Source of the DNA: Cinnamomum chago
Taxonomy: Eukaryota; Streptophyta; Magnoliopsida; Laurales; Lauraceae
NCBI GenBank assembly: GCA_038049695.1
Contig: CP142452.1
Coordinates: 77,155,501 to 77,219,500 of the forward strand
DNA length: 64,000 bases
Direction of reading: 5' to 3'
Shown: positions 11,801-24,790 of the stretch, piece by piece
How positions within the stretch are numbered: the first letter of the stretch is position 1
How the letters are laid out: each line of letters starts with the position of its first letter
The notes under the pieces: generated by a model
The model's database searches: none
Told to the model about the DNA's origin: nothing
What the model saw: the letters and a program-made list of their open reading frames with translations, nothing else
Position numbers and translations under genes: made by a program

Positions 11801-14800
11801 CTAATTCCAAAAATTCAAGTACTTCTTACATGCTTTAACTTTGGATAATTTTAACTTGGTATGGAAATGCTCATTGCAAATTCTTTTTTGGGCATGAGTT
11901 CCCTAAAGGACATGTGAAATGTGTGCACAAGATCTAGGATTCTTATCTGATCGTCCCATTACATAAGGATGACGGCCCAAAATTTAAGGCAATAGGAATC
12001 CTAACTGTGCAATAGAAAAGAAGGCCCACAATTCTGTTGTTTTGTTATTCCTTGAATTTAGTGCTTGGCATCATCCAACTCGCCATAGTCTTGGGTCAAT
12101 CCCATAAAATTTGGTGCCTCTATATTAGAGCCATGGACCTTTTTATGTCTTCCTTGTATCAACTTTTGTGCATAAACATGTGCAATTAATTAGTAATAGC
12201 ATTCCTCTACTTGTAATGTTGGATTTAACTAAGTGACCGATGCCAACTGATCATTTTCTTGTTGTAACCAGGTGATGGCTAGATCTTCACCACTAGATAA
12301 GCATACATTGGTTAAACACCTTCCCACCATGTTCAATGAAGTTGTTGCTGTGACTGGTGATGGTACAAATGATGCTCCAGCTCTTCATGAAGCAGACATT
12401 GGGCTTGCCATGGGTATTGCAGGGACAGAGGTACTTATACATTTACATTTAAAGAATCTTGCTTGTAGAAATTTTAACTGTTACCGTGCCGGTCAAGCAT
12501 GTTATTCAATTAGAACATGCTTATCATATAAATGTCTTTCCTTTGTCCAGTCAAATAAAAAAAGAACGCCATGCATTTACTCTTTCAGATGTGTTCTTAG
12601 TTGATACTTGCATACTTAGAAATAGTCTTCTTTTGGATTCATTCCTATTTGGAAACACGTATATATTTTTGGAAGGCAACCTATTCAGAGATATAGTGAA
12701 CTTATTCTGAAGATGTTGAGTCACCCAATTGTTTTGGTTGAATCTAGAAGTTAATCTCAATGCCGGGCTTAGATTTCATTAAGTCTAGGTGCCAGGCGCA
12801 TTTTTCTCAAACTGGCCTGTAATTGTTTAGCTGATGGATTATTGCAAGAGGTAGTTATCACGGGCTTGAAATTAGGTTTGACGCATGACCTCCATTATTA
12901 GATAACCTTGTATTTCTGTAGTTTCGGCTATTCCCATGATTTTATATATTAACACCCCAAATCTTGTAAAAAATGAGTAGCAAAATGTAATGCTAATCTT
13001 TGATTTAGATGAAGGAAAAAGAAAGAGAAGGAAGAAAGTGAAGAAGCGAAGAAAAGAGAGAGAAAAAAATAAAAAAAGAGAGAAAGGAATAGTTGTGTTT
13101 GTTTTTCGTGCCCCCTCTCTTATTTTATTGGGTTAAATGATATAAAAAAAATTCAACTAAACCCCTTCAGAACTAGCATAATTTTGAAGACAACCTTTAC
13201 CACGACTCCACGAGCACAATTACAACGAGGTACATACATCTCTATGCTCTCCTTCAATCTGGAGCACTACTATCAGTCATTCCCAGTTTGCCACATGTAT
13301 GCTTTATCTAATCGGGTTACCCCTTGTTAAAAAATGACTAGTTGATCTTCTAACTTCTGGTAACATATCTTAACTTCCTTGTATGCGGCTCGATCTATTC
13401 ATTACCACATGATGGTCGGCCCCTTACATGCTCATGACATACAAAGTTAGATGCGATATGAATTACAACCATATTATCACAGTAAAGCTTCATTTGGAGC
13501 GAGACCTTGATTGCCAGTTCTATCAACCAGTTTCTTAGCCATAATAGCTCGCGAACACCATGAGCCATTGCACAATACCTAGCTTCAACATTTGATCTTG
13601 CCATCGCATACTGGCTTTTCAAGTATACGACCAACTAATCTCTTACGAAGCCCTGGATCAGGGAAATGATCACTACTGGTAAGATGAAGTCCACTATTCT
13701 GCTCAGTGAGAGTATCAGCAAGTCTGCCAACCCTCTTGTACTCAAAGGAGATCCAGAACATATAGATTTTATTATATTTGTTCATTTCATTAGCTGATTT
13801 GCTATCTCTCTTCTCAATACTTCCTTCTAGGCCATTTAACTTGTATTGACCTGCCAAAATGTGTTCTGATCATTCTTGGGTGTATTCAGGTGGCGAAAGA
13901 AAGTGCTGATGTCATAATTCTGGATGATAATTTTTCAACTATTGTAACTGTGGCTAAGTGGGGACGTTCTGTTTACATAAACATTCAAAAATTCGTCCAG
14001 TTCCAACTCACTGTCAATGTGGTTGCCTTAATAGTTAATTTTTCTTCAGCATGCCTGACAGGTATATCCTTGGATATATATTTTTGCATGGTAGAGCTAG
14101 AATCTTATTTTCAAGGGCTGGGCATCTTGTCTGGTTTCCTGGATTAGCCTGCAACTCGCTGGATTCTGCTTTTAGCAACTGTGGGCTGAGCCACAGAGCC
14201 AGTCCCGAACCAGATTTTATATGCTTACCATTAAACTGTCTTGCCTATGGTTCAGGTCTGTTAAGTTTTTTCTTCTGAGGTTTATCTGATAACTGTGGGC
14301 ATGTTTATGACAGTTACAGGTTGGGATGGACTTAATTTTCAGGTTGCACATATAATGGGAACGACGTTGGGGGTTAAGTTTGATTCCCGACAAACATGTC
14401 ATGCCCGGATAGACATTCTAAGTGTGAATTGGTCTAGCTGTTTTTGTAATCCAAGGGTTTTATGGTTGCCTGGATTTCATTTTTCTACTAATGGATGAAC
14501 AGGCTGGCTCTGGCCTGACAAGCATGCTTCTGATAACCTTAAGCTCATTGAGAGCCCTATTGGTAATTCCAGTTTCATTTTTTTTTTAATTTCTTAAAAA
14601 CTAAATTTAAATCTTTTTTTCTTTGTGCTATGCGTACTTCAGGAAGTGCTCCACTCACTGCTGTTCAGCTTCTTTGGGTTAACATGATTATGGATACACT
14701 AGGAGCACTTGCATTAGCCACTGAGCCTCCTCAGGATGAACTAATGAAAAGATCACCAGTTGGAAGGACAGGGAATTTTATCAGTAATGTAATGTGGAGA

Positions 14801-16569
14801 AATATCTTGGGGCAATCCTTTTATCAGTTTATTATAATATGGTATTTGCAGACACAAGGCAAAGGAATATTTATGCTCGATGGCCCTGATTCAGATCTGA
14901 TATTGAACACACTGATTTTTAATTCATTCGTCTTTTGTCAGGTAAGCTTGTGTCATTAGCACTTATTTACACCATGTTGCATTTTGACACTTTCAAATGT
15001 TTTGAAGAGATAAATGGACCATAGTATAGTTGTCAATTCCATTATGTTCTGATCAATTATGGCCGGAATGTTCCGGGATTGGCTTTGGGCAATTCCGGTC
15101 GTTCTGATCCATTCTGTTCATTCCGATCCCAATTCGCTTAGTTATAAGAATCCTACGATGTGTATTCCAAATCCTAAGGAAAATGATTTGTATCTATGTA
15201 ACGAATCCCATTTACAGATAAATCTTATGATTCATGTGTGAATCTTACAATTCAATACTTTTTTTTATTGAATCTTACGATTCAAGCAATTCGGTTGAGT
15301 GAGAATAACTACGACCTATAATTTAATATTAACAATCTTTTACCGTTTTCCTTTCTTTAGTGTTTGTACTATTAAAATGTTATTTAGTAGTTAATGAAAC
15401 CTCTTGAAAATTTTTGTGGCTTTGGGGAGGTTTTAGAGATGAATAATGAACATGTATTTACCTTTTAAAAAAATTAAAATAAAATAAAGAACATGTATTT
15501 AATTAAAGCATTCAACTATACATTTGGTGCTTGTTTTTATCTTCTTTTTTGGTTTTTTTTTCTGTGAACGCTTTCGTAACTTCAAGAGATATCCTACTAT
15601 GTAAGATTGATGGTTTATATTTTATTTTTTTATTTAAAGATAGAAAAAGATAAATATATATATTGATACCTTAAACGCAATTAACTATTTACAAATATTA
15701 TTTATTATATATTAATATATGTCATGATGTTCTTGATATAATTGTATGATAGACTTATTTGTCATAGTATTTATACTGCTATAAATGTCAACATATATGG
15801 TTATGAATAATTATTTTCTTTTTCCTTTTAATTTTTATTTTTATTTTTGTTTTTGTTAGAAAATAAAAAAAATCCTATGATTCGTGATACGATTCACAAT
15901 TCAATTCGATTCATGGCTATGAACGATTTGCGATATGATTCTGATTTTCAAAACTATGCCAATTTGGACCAATTCCGGCCCATGTTTAATACTTTCATTC
16001 ATATATAGCAAAAACTAAAAAGGGTCATTGTAAAGTGTAGTTTAATTTATCAAAAAAAGAGAGTTTAGTTTAATTTAAGTGATATAAGTATGCATGCATT
16101 ATTATTATTATTTTAGCCTTCAACTTTTTTTTTCAATTATAGGTATTCTTTTTCTTTTTCTATTTTTCAATCACATCTTTTTCAGAACGGAACACTGGAA
16201 TTGATCGGAATGCTGAAATGTTCCACTGCAGGGTCAAACTGGAATATAATTGACTACTATGGACCATAACCATGCAAACACCCCTCCACCCCCAAAGTCA
16301 CCAATTGTCTGATTCCATTGTTATACACCAATCTGAATGGATTTGACTGTCGGATCAAATGTCCATTTAAACTTGTGGGCTATGGATGAAGTGGTTAGGA
16401 TGATTTGATGGACCTAAAAATTTATACAGAGGTAGGCCCCATCTAGATCTTTCAATCCCCCACAGTTCCCATTGATTGTTGGGCCCCACAACAAGGTGCG
16501 CACTGGCGCACATGACAAGAGGTGCACAGGTTATCAGCCCTCTATATATATCATTTTTTTAATGGGGCC

Positions 16570-16605
<36 letters not shown>

Positions 16606-18230
16606 CATTGAAGCCTTATCCCATTTATTACGTGGTACTGCTGCCTCTCTCTCTCTCTCTCTGATCTTTTGGTTTAAGGGAGTCCTAATGTGAGCTCAAG
16701 TGTAGACCTTCTAAATGAAGGGTCAAAGCTTTATCAGCACAGTTGTACAATTTTAACTTTTGCCTTAAAAATCATTACAAATTGAGCCATTTTGTGATTG
16801 CTTAATACAAGAGAGTATTATTTGATCTTCAAAGTCCTCAAGCATAATCTATAAACAAAAATAAATGAAAAGACAGAAAAGATTCCAATTCATTGATTAT
16901 GCCTTTGTAGAAAATCATGACACATTATTTTAAGAAATGCAATATTTGAATATTATAAGATTCAAATTATAACTTATAAGATTCGCCGGAAATAAGTGAG
17001 AAAGTTTGACCAGAAGCAATTCAAGAATAAGATTTAAATCATTTTCATAAAACTTCCGTTTTGAATATTGAATATCAACCCTGTACAGTTAATTCAGGAC
17101 TTTTATGTTGCCTAACTTCTTTTTTTTTTTTTTTCTTTTTTTTTATTCATTTGAGCAATATAATACACTTCAAAAGTTGCTATCTTTCTCAGACTAATAA
17201 CTTATATGAATTTAGTTAATTTTACATGCAATTTATATTCAAGCACACTTGCCTGATTGCCTCTGCAGCATATACATGCATGAGATCTAACCTGTACGTC
17301 TGTGGGGTGCCATCTAATTGTAAAGATCATGACAGCTAAATCCGATGGGTCTCATATGTCCATTGTATGTGTACCATTAACGTTTTGTCTCCCTTTTCAT
17401 CTCTGTGGTTGGCTCAGTGAGGGGACTCTCAATGTGTATCTTGACATCATGTAGGCGGGGTTTGTGATGAAGGGCCTATGGGATTAGCTGACTTCTAATT
17501 TTTACTGTTAAAAATATCACATGCATAAATTTGCATAAGCCTTTCATATTTTGATGGATGTTTCTTTGTTCTCCCTCTACATTTTACATTCATGGATCAG
17601 TTTTAACTGAATTTTGAACAACATTGCCCACACTTTTGTGGAAACATAATAAAGTTTAAGCTGCTGAATATTGTTGTTAGAAACAGTTTAAGTACCCATT
17701 TAAATGTATGTTAAATTACAAATCATTTGGTCAGTCGAGGCAAAAAGATTGTTTTTCTGTTTCCAAACAGTGTTTGGAATGAGAAATACTGGATAAGTGG
17801 CTGCCTGTTATCATTACACCAATCCAAATTGATATGCATATTGCTTGATATCATAATCAGGGGGCAATCCAAGATATTCAGGACACTGATAAATAGCCTC
17901 AATGATATTTCTGTCTTAAAAATGTGTTGGTTGAGTTCAGAACTAGAAAGCATGCAGCACCACTAATCATGCCACTTCTTCCTGCAGGTTTTCAATGAGG
18001 TAAGCTCTAGAGAAATGGAGAAGATCAATGTGTTTAAAGGCATTGTGAAGAATTATGTATTTGTGGGTGTACTCACTAGCACAGTTCTCTTCCAAATCAT
18101 TATTATTGAATTCCTTGGTGATTTTGCAAATACGACTCCTCTGACATTGACCCAGTGGTTTGCAAGCGTCCTTCTTGGATTCCTTGGAATGCCAATTGCT
18201 GCTGCCATCAAGATGATCCCAGTTGGTTGA
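5819..18230 (+). CDS. ACA2: Autoinhibited Ca2+-ATPase, plasma-membrane (PMCA/IIB) type, copy A
   Basis: ATP-driven Ca2+ efflux pump of the plant ACA1/ACA2 group, homologous over its whole length; family length is about 1014-1020 aa and this model gives 1018. Exons: 5819-5995, 9457-9511, 9867-11818, 12272-12430, 13890-14061, 14643-14941, 17988-18230; all have GT/AG borders and the frame is kept. The N terminus (residues 21-45, [17 protein letters not shown]) is the calmodulin-binding autoinhibitory region. Visible motifs: TGES 290-293 (actuator), PEGLP 413-417 (TM4 Ca2+ site), DKTGT with phospho-Asp456, KGASE 581-585 (nucleotide binding), TGDN 683-686, GDGTNDAP from 757, and N852/D856 in TM6 (Ca2+ site). 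Oddities: exon 3 ends CAA|GT where copy B has CAG|GT (silent, weaker donor); Pro746 replaces the usual Arg and Val566 the usual Gly. Whether it is ACA1 or ACA2 orthologous, and its membrane, are not certain. Confidence 0.95.
8610..9139. mobile_element. hAT-like GC-rich insertion in ACA intron 1 (copy A)
   Basis: The ends CAGGCATGTGAAATGGGCTG and CAGCCCAGTTTACATCCCTAG form an imperfect TIR. GC-rich GGCCGG/GCCCAGC-type repeats lie just inside each end, around an AT-rich core. This pattern is common in plant hAT-related non-autonomous elements. No target duplication was confirmed. The same insertion is at 38702-39234 in copy B, so it is older than the duplication. Confidence 0.38.
9561..9581. 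repeat. (TA)n microsatellite, intron 2, copy A
   Basis: About 10 TA units. The allelic position in copy B (39657-39699) has about twice as many, so the tract has changed length since the duplication. Confidence 0.8.
13395..13640 (-). mobile_element. Ty1/copia RNase H fossil in ACA intron 4 (copy A)
   Basis: On the minus strand a short open stretch reads like the copia RNase H region, with motifs such as [24 protein letters not shown] and MKLYCDNM. Only this fragment of the pol gene is recognisable. It is a broken, old insertion with no complete LTRs seen. The equivalent fragment occurs in intron 4 of copy B, so it predates the segmental duplication. Confidence 0.75.
15024..16259. mobile_element. 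Non-autonomous DNA transposon in ACA intron 6 (copy A)
   Basis: About 1.24 kb, flanked by an exact 9-bp direct repeat TGGACCATA (15015-15023 and 16260-16268). The short inverted ends contain GTCAATT/AATTGAC (left ATAGTTGTCAATTCCA, right GGAATATAATTGACTACTA). Subterminal repeats of GATTCG/TTCCG type occur, and no transposase frame is seen. A 9-bp duplication suggests the Mutator superfamily; hAT is the alternative. It is shared with copy B (45616-46858). Confidence 0.65.
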
Positions 18231-19494
18231 AAACCCATAGCATTTCATGAGTTCCCAAGGATATTGCATCTAATTCCTTGGAGGGCTTCATATGCAACCT
18301 AGCATCAAGAGTCCTTGAGACATCACCATTAGCAACTGCACTTCTGTTTGGAATGATGATTTCCTGCTGGATCAGAAAATATTCTTCCAATTGACAGATC
18401 GTGTTAGAGAGCCCCCTACAACTAGAAACTAGGAAGGATAACAAAAAAGGGCCCACAATTTTGCTTCCTGTCAAACAATTCCTTTTATGTTGAGTGTAAT
18501 GTGCGGGTTGAGAAGAGGTAATCTGTCTCGTCCAACAAAGAGAACTTGGCTGTGTTTTGGATGATGTATTGATTTACTTTCTAATTTGAAAAAGACCAAG
18601 ATTTGTCAATTGGTTTTCTCCTTTATTTCATTCATTATACCTAAATTTGTTGTTACCAGTTAAGAACAAATGGAAACCCAGGAAATTGTTCTAGCTTCAA
18701 TGACTTTGAACCCCAAGCTCTATAAAAAAAAAAGGGTGAAAACACCCTTCAAAGTTTGATGATTGTCAGACGCTGAAACGGGCATCTTCATCATTATCAT
18801 ATTAGATTCATCTCAACAATTTCGGGTCTAGTGATTTGAGTCTTGTATTTAGCTGTGAAGCTTTGACATCACAGTTCCTAAAATCTTAGCTCTCTCTCTC
18901 TCTAAAAATTGTACTAATCAGCTTTTGTCTTTAAATGTTTTCTTTTATCTCACGTTGGTGTATGAAAAGGCAAAAAGAGCACTGTCGTTTAAGCCCAGCA
19001 AGAGATTGTATGATGTCAAGCCTACCAGGTGAGTAGGAACAATTAAGGTTGGATCACAGTCCCTGAACTGATGGGGCACACCAAAAGTCTCAACCATCAG
19101 TACTTACTAGGATGCTAGATTAAGCAATGTATTTTTGCATCAAAGCAAACACATGAATCCATTTTTGAGTAAATAGTAAACACAGTTGCTCCAATTTTGC
19201 ACATCAAGATTCACTTTTGCAAACCCACCAAATGATTGTAAGGATGTTGTAATGCCTAACCCATTCCAAGTTTTGCAATTAGCAAATTGCCTCTTCAATG
19301 GAAGGCACTTTCCGTCTTTAAGCTGTTATATGCATCTGAAGCTGTTTTGTAGCTGTTATTTTTAATTGGAATATCAACCGATTCAAGCCATAAACTAGTG
19401 AATTGAAGAGTTAAAGAGCCTGCCATACTACTAACTGAAAGTTCTACAATTTCTTTCATATGCAAAATCTGCTGCTGAATCTTCTACAATACCA
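18231..19494. other. 3' UTR and downstream flank of ACA copy A
   Basis: AT-rich sequence after the TGA codon with no further gene. It aligns closely to 48812-50092 downstream of copy B. It probably includes the 3' UTR, but I cannot place the poly(A) site. Confidence 0.6.
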
Positions 19495-19517
19495 AGAAAA
19501 CAAGGGCACCAACAGAG
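19495..19517. other. Tandem duplication junction filler
   Basis: About 22 bp that match neither the left flank of block A (before 1239) nor the right flank of block B (after 50092). It joins the end of block A to the start of block B. A short non-templated or unplaced filler is typical of end-joining repair. Confidence 0.65.
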
Positions 19518-20425
19518 AATTTTTTGGGAATTGTTACTTTCTCGTCTGTGTTCAAGTGTATAGGGTATGCTAGAGTGTAGGAAAAGATTTAAAAAATCTA
19601 CTCGAGGATGCCATTTGGAAATTTGCAATTCTTCCCCCACAGGCCAGGCCCCAGCATTCAAATTTCAGCAAATACAACAATCCAATCTGTCTACACCCCT
19701 GCTTAATACAGGTGCTTGCTGGTTGTGAAAAATTGAAAAAAGAGTCCTGAAATGGACAGGTGCTTGCTGGTTGTGAAAAATTGAAAAACAGAGTCCTGAA
19801 ATGGACAGCTGCTGCAAGGCCTTTAAATCTCTTCTGATTGAACAAGTGCATGCATAAAGTAACTTGCATGTGCCGTGCATCACATTCACAGTGCCCCACT
19901 TCTTTAAACCGGTTACTTTATTCAAATTCGAAAATGATGGCGGGAGGATGTGTTTGAATTGGACGGGTCGCGTTGACAGGTTAGTGGGCCCAATATTCAG
20001 GTTTGTATCAGACTTGCTCTAAACCATACACCAATCTAGGTGAGAATTAATTGTACTAAATTGAACCATTTGCAAAGAACCATTATGGTTCTACACATAA
20101 ATTTATCGTTCAATCAATTCATACGCATTTATTTATTTCTTAATTAATTCTTAATTTAGATGTTAATTTTAATTTATTGCTCAATTTGCATTTTATAGTA
20201 TATTAAAAGAGGAGTAGAGGACAACAGTTTCGGATGCAACTGGTCTACTGGTTTTGCAATCAAAATTAGGAATGTGGGGTAAGTGGGTCCCCACATCATA
20301 GACGGTGAAGATCTTCTTCTGATCATGATCTCAGGTGGACCACCAATGTTATGGGACTCAGGTGAGCGATCTTTTTGTGAGAGTGAAGCAAATCAGGAGA
20401 GGATTCTATTTCTGCATTTAAAAGT

Positions 20426-23400
20426 GGGAAGTTTTCAAGTAAGGCCTCAGGTTTTTGCCTTATTTCAAAAAAGGACACAAGTTTTAAAACTTACCAAATT
20501 AGTTCCTAAGTTTTTTATGAAGTTTTCAATTAAGGACATCTTGTCATTTAAATGATTTTTTATGGCATTTTCTCTTAATTTTATAAAAATACCTAGAGTA
20601 CCTTCATTTAAAGCCATGATATGGTTCTGGCAAGCCAAAGTACATAGTTTTCCGCGATCACTATAAGGTTGCTAGTGAAAAAAAAAAGGAAGAAAATGTA
20701 GAGGAAGTGAAGGGGGGTTTTATTTCATTAAAAAATAATTTCTGTAGTTTAAGAAAATTGAAGAAAAAAGTTGACGGAAAACACCCTTAAATTGATGAAT
20801 GTCTTTAATTGAAAACTTCATGGAAAACTTAGGGACTAATTTGAAAAGTTTCAAAACTTATTTCCTTTTTTAAACTAAGGCAAAATTTAAGGACTTATGT
20901 GAGGTCCCGCCCTTGGTGTGCCCTCTAAATGCTATTTTATAGACTAATTAATGCTAATCTTTGCTAATCTTGGCTAATTACTATTTATTTGTGCTAATTA
21001 GGGGTTGATTAGAGAGATTGGTTAGATTCTCCTAAGTTCTTTTGGTTAGACTAGCTTAGTTGGGTTATTTTAGCTAGTTGGGTGCTTTGGACTTAATCCT
21101 AGGCTCTTAGTGCTAGTTAGGCCTTAGTTAAGTCTAATTAATTAATTAAGGTTGGGTTAGTGCAAAAGGTGCTCCTCTAGAAGCTTCTTACCAAAAGACC
21201 TAATCTACCCTAATCCTAACCCTAACCACATGAAAACCCTAAGGCTAATCTAGTCATTAACCACCCTCCACTAAACCTATATAATGGCTCTTATCCCAAA
21301 ACCCTAAATCCTAAGCTAATATCAGCCCCCTTCCCAAGACAAATTCCATTTACTGTTCATTGCCTCTCTTCTCCTCCTTCACCTCTCAATCCTTCCCTAC
21401 GTTTGAGTTACCATCACTGAATTTCTGCTGGAACCTCATCTTGGAACTCCTCCTCTGTAGCAGCCACTACCCCACCTTCCTCTCTTCATTTCTCTCATCT
21501 GTTGCCTTGTTGGAAAATCCCCTGGAGCTGTTGTTGTTGTGTTCTTCTTCTCCTTCATTTCAGCTGGGAGCAGCAGCCACTTCACCATCTTCTTCCTTTC
21601 ATTTCTTCACTAGAAATACAGTACTCTGCTGGGGATTCTCTGAGCTACTGCTGTGCTGGAATTTCCTCCTCTGTGACTGCTGCAGTCACTACTCTTCCTT
21701 CCTCTCCTCTTTCTCTTGCTGAATCTGTGCTGGAGAAGCCATTTGGAGGAGCTGTAGCTGCTGTTATTGTGCTGGATTTTCCTTGAAGAGCTGCTATTCC
21801 CTCCTCCTTTCCCATTTCATATTCCAAGCTGCTGTTGTGGTTCTCTGCTGGAACACCTCCACTGTGACTGTTGCTGGAATCCTCTTGAAGCTACTGCTGT
21901 ATTCTTCTTCTTCTTTTTCATATCACCTGGGAGGTCCTGCTACAGCTGCTGCTACTGCTGGAACCTATTTTCAGAGCTGCTGCAGTGTCCTCTTCTTCTT
22001 CTTCACTTCCTCTGTTCAGCTGGACTGGGTTCTCTTCTCTTCTATTACTCTTTCTCTCTACAAATCTTCCTAAAAGGCAAGTGCTCATACTCCTAGCTTA
22101 GCACACATATGTTTATTTCTTGATTTCAGTAGCTTAATATTATGCTTGTGTTTAATTCAGTCTTAGAATACACCCAGAGTCTCTGTTTTTCTGTTTGGAT
22201 GGAAAGGTCACTGATAGATGGGGGTTTCACCCCCCATTTGGAAGATCAGTGGGCCATAAGGTGATTAATGGATGGTTAATTGAGTTATTTAATGATTAGA
22301 AGTGTTTGGGTGAAGTTTGGAACCGATTGGAAGTGGTTTGGGTGAAAAAGGAGTCAAAACGGAAAAGTTGCAGAAATCAGCCTGGGCTGAAAATCCAGTG
22401 TGCTCGGTCGACCGAGCCCGACCGGCGACACTGCAAAACTGAAAAATTTGCTCTCAGTTAAAAATCTCTGCAGACTCGCCCGGGACTCAACCGACAGTGT
22501 TCTGGGTCGATCGAGAACACTGAAAAATGGGAATTTTTAGCTCCCAATTAGCTTTTCTCTGCAGACTGTCTTTTCTGTTGTCCAGGTCGACTGGGACCTA
22601 CCCTGGTCGACCGAGACTACTAAGATTTTGGGGAAAAATTGGCCCTCAGCCGTTTTCTTGCAGAAAACCTATTTCAATTAGTTTGGTTGACCCGGCTTAG
22701 CCAAGGTTGACCCGGTATACATGGTTTTCGCAGGGAATGACTGAAAGTTAGTTTTTCACCCAAAACTCAGACTGTTTACACCCAAATCAACCTGAAACTT
22801 AGAGTTAACATTTAGAAAGTGTTTAAAGCTGGAACATCAATCTTTCTAAGGTTTTTAGAGTATGCGGTCAATCACCTAGGCCAGGTTGTTTGACCGGACA
22901 CGCTGTAAGCCTTTAGAAACGAATTGAGTTGTCCAGGAAGCCCGATTTAGATTAGTTAGTGCACTCGGTTGATCCTCCCGGCCAGGAGATCAACCGAGCT
23001 CACAACACATCAGGTTCACCTGGAAAACCCTGATTGTTCCAGTTTTCAACATTTAGGAGTTGTGATCAGTTGTGGGGCCCATTGACCATCCAAATGAGCG
23101 TTTATCAGTGATCTAAGCCCGAGTCAATGGTGTGGCTCAACCTTGACTCGCGGGGACCACTGTTTAGGGTTTAGGTTATTAATCTAAGATGATTCGACCT
23201 CTAAGAGTTGTCAACAATGCCCTTAACCAACTAAGCACCAAATACAGTATTTTATGGCATTAATGACATCGTTTAGAGATCGAATTACCGGAGATGGACC
23301 CGAACCTAAAGTGGCCCATTACCTAGGATTGGACCGTTGGATTTCCCGTTGATTCTCTGATTGAAGTTTATACTTCACTGTTATTATTACTCTGTCATTC

Positions 23401-24790
23401 TTAGATCTTTAGAATAGTTGTTTACTATTAATTAAACATAATTGGAAGACCTGAACCTAGGGTATCTAGAGGTGATCCGATAGTGTGGTTTCGGAGATCA
23501 TTGACCCGTGTCTGTGTCTAGGCGGGCCCTTATTGGGCCTAAGTGTGGAGATGTGAACCCTTTAGCTTGAAGATGTAGTTTCTTTTGAACTGTTAAGCTG
23601 TTATGGATTGAATTGGAACTGTTATCAGTAATAGATGGATTAGTTGCCTCATTTGGACGGTTTTAGACCAGGCCATGTACTGATGGGCCTTGGTATGGAT
23701 CCAACGAGTGGGCCTGGACCTTGAATGAGATCCAGAGACTGTATTGAGATGTGTAGACCTCTTAGAGACATTGTTAGGACCTTGTTCACACAAGGCAAAG
23801 CCTAGACAGACACAGACCTTAGAGTTATTCTCGAGTCGGCATGAACATTCACTCGGTTGATTTAAGCTCAGCCTGTGGACTGATCATCCCTGGTAGGAGC
23901 TAGATGAGTGTTGTAGAGCTATCATGATGAGCTGTGTGGTTAAGACAGATGGTGTGATACCGTGCCGGTCTGGAGTGTTAAGATGATGAGTTGATGAGTG
24001 AGATTCGGGATTAGTTATTCCCACTGGTGAGATTTCCCCGCCGCAACTGTGTTCAGTATGGGAGGGCCGCGGCATAATATCCCGCGGTATTCCAGCTCGT
24101 GTGAATGTGCCACTTTGTTTACAGTAGTTTAGATGTTATCTTTATACTGATTCCATATGCTTAATAATGCACAACTGCCTAGTTCATTTCCCTTGCTATT
24201 CATTTAATTTATGTACTTGTTGTTATTTCCTTTGATATATATGTTCTATGTTAGTAGTATGATGTAACTTGCCAGATCGTTTAGATCTGACCCATTCATT
24301 GGTGCTTAGGCCTTGACCCAGAGTTCGCAGAGGATGCACTAGCCTTAGTGGAGGCACCTATCGCAGGAGATTACGCTTGGGGCCCGGCCGACACGGATGT
24401 CGAGCCGGAGGGCGAGGAGTATCTACATGGGTTTTGAGGGACACTTTTATTTGGGTTTTGAGAGAACAATTTTGTAGCGAGATGGGTAGAACTCAAATGT
24501 ATTAACTTTAATTCACACTGAACCATTTTAAAGTAGATTGTAGTTTTGCTCATACTTAATATATATATATATATATCGATACCTATTGCTTCCGCTTTAT
24601 TTATATCGTTATGCTTCCGCAATTTAAATGTTATCACTATATTGGTCAAAAAGTTTTAAATTGGACCTCACTGCGGCCTACGATCTTGGAAGTTCTCGGA
24701 TTTTCCGGGAAGTAGCGCGCCAATTTCGGGTATTCGAACGACTATATCGGTATCCGGAATTGGGGCGTTACACTTATTTGAAAATCTCCC
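20426..24790. mobile_element. Mutator-like MITE of block B, split by an LTR
   Basis: Same insertion as 3485-3982, with the left arm from 20426 and the right end at 24790. It is flanked by TTTAAAAGT (20417-20425) and ATTAAAAGT (24791-24799). A long solo LTR sits inside its right arm. Without the LTR the element is about 490 bp. Confidence 0.8.
20898..24771 (+). mobile_element. Long solo LTR (probably Ty3/gypsy), ~3.9 kb, fossil
   Basis: It starts TGTGAGGTCCCG and ends GGGGCGTTAC(A), between direct repeats ACTTA (20893-20897 and 24772-24776). The intact site in block A shows ACTTA once, which proves the insertion. A TATA-like CCTATATAATGG is at about 21278, followed by a CT-rich leader. The interior holds no recognisable gag or pol and no second LTR, so a solo LTR left by recombination is the best reading. 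Long LTRs of this kind occur in Tekay/Del-like chromoviruses, but the family is a guess. A cluster of TCGA-core palindromes lies at 22400-23000. The insertion is younger than the segmental duplication. Confidence 0.72.

Larger units (their letters stand above)
1239..19494 (+). repeat. Segmental tandem duplication, block A
   Basis: Block A reappears in the same order and orientation as block B (19518-50092). Homology begins at a GAATTTTTT[A/G]GGAATTG string (1239 and 19518) and ends at a CTTCTACAATACCAA string (about 19494 and 50090). The block includes upstream MITEs, one upstream unit, all exons and introns of one ACA gene, and about 1.26 kb of 3' flank. It is about 18.3 kb, against 30.6 kb for block B; the excess in B comes from LTR insertions and amplified upstream units. 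Introns also align almost base for base, so the duplication is recent relative to the gene family. Confidence 0.93.

Noticed and set aside
9941-11848. 635-aa open frame read as a stand-alone truncated Ca2+-ATPase
   Set aside because: It is exon 3 of copy A read through the intron 3 donor. The missing N and C termini are found in flanking exons with proper splice sites. The same applies to 40057-41964 in copy B.
21200-21240. Telomere-like CCCTAA/CCTAACCCTAACC string
   Set aside because: Only two or three imperfect units inside an LTR; not an interstitial telomere array.
21360-22096. Overlapping CT-rich open frames of 90-120 aa
   Set aside because: They lie in the leader of the 3.9-kb LTR. 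Low-complexity pyrimidine sequence gives open frames by chance, and no retroelement domain is seen.
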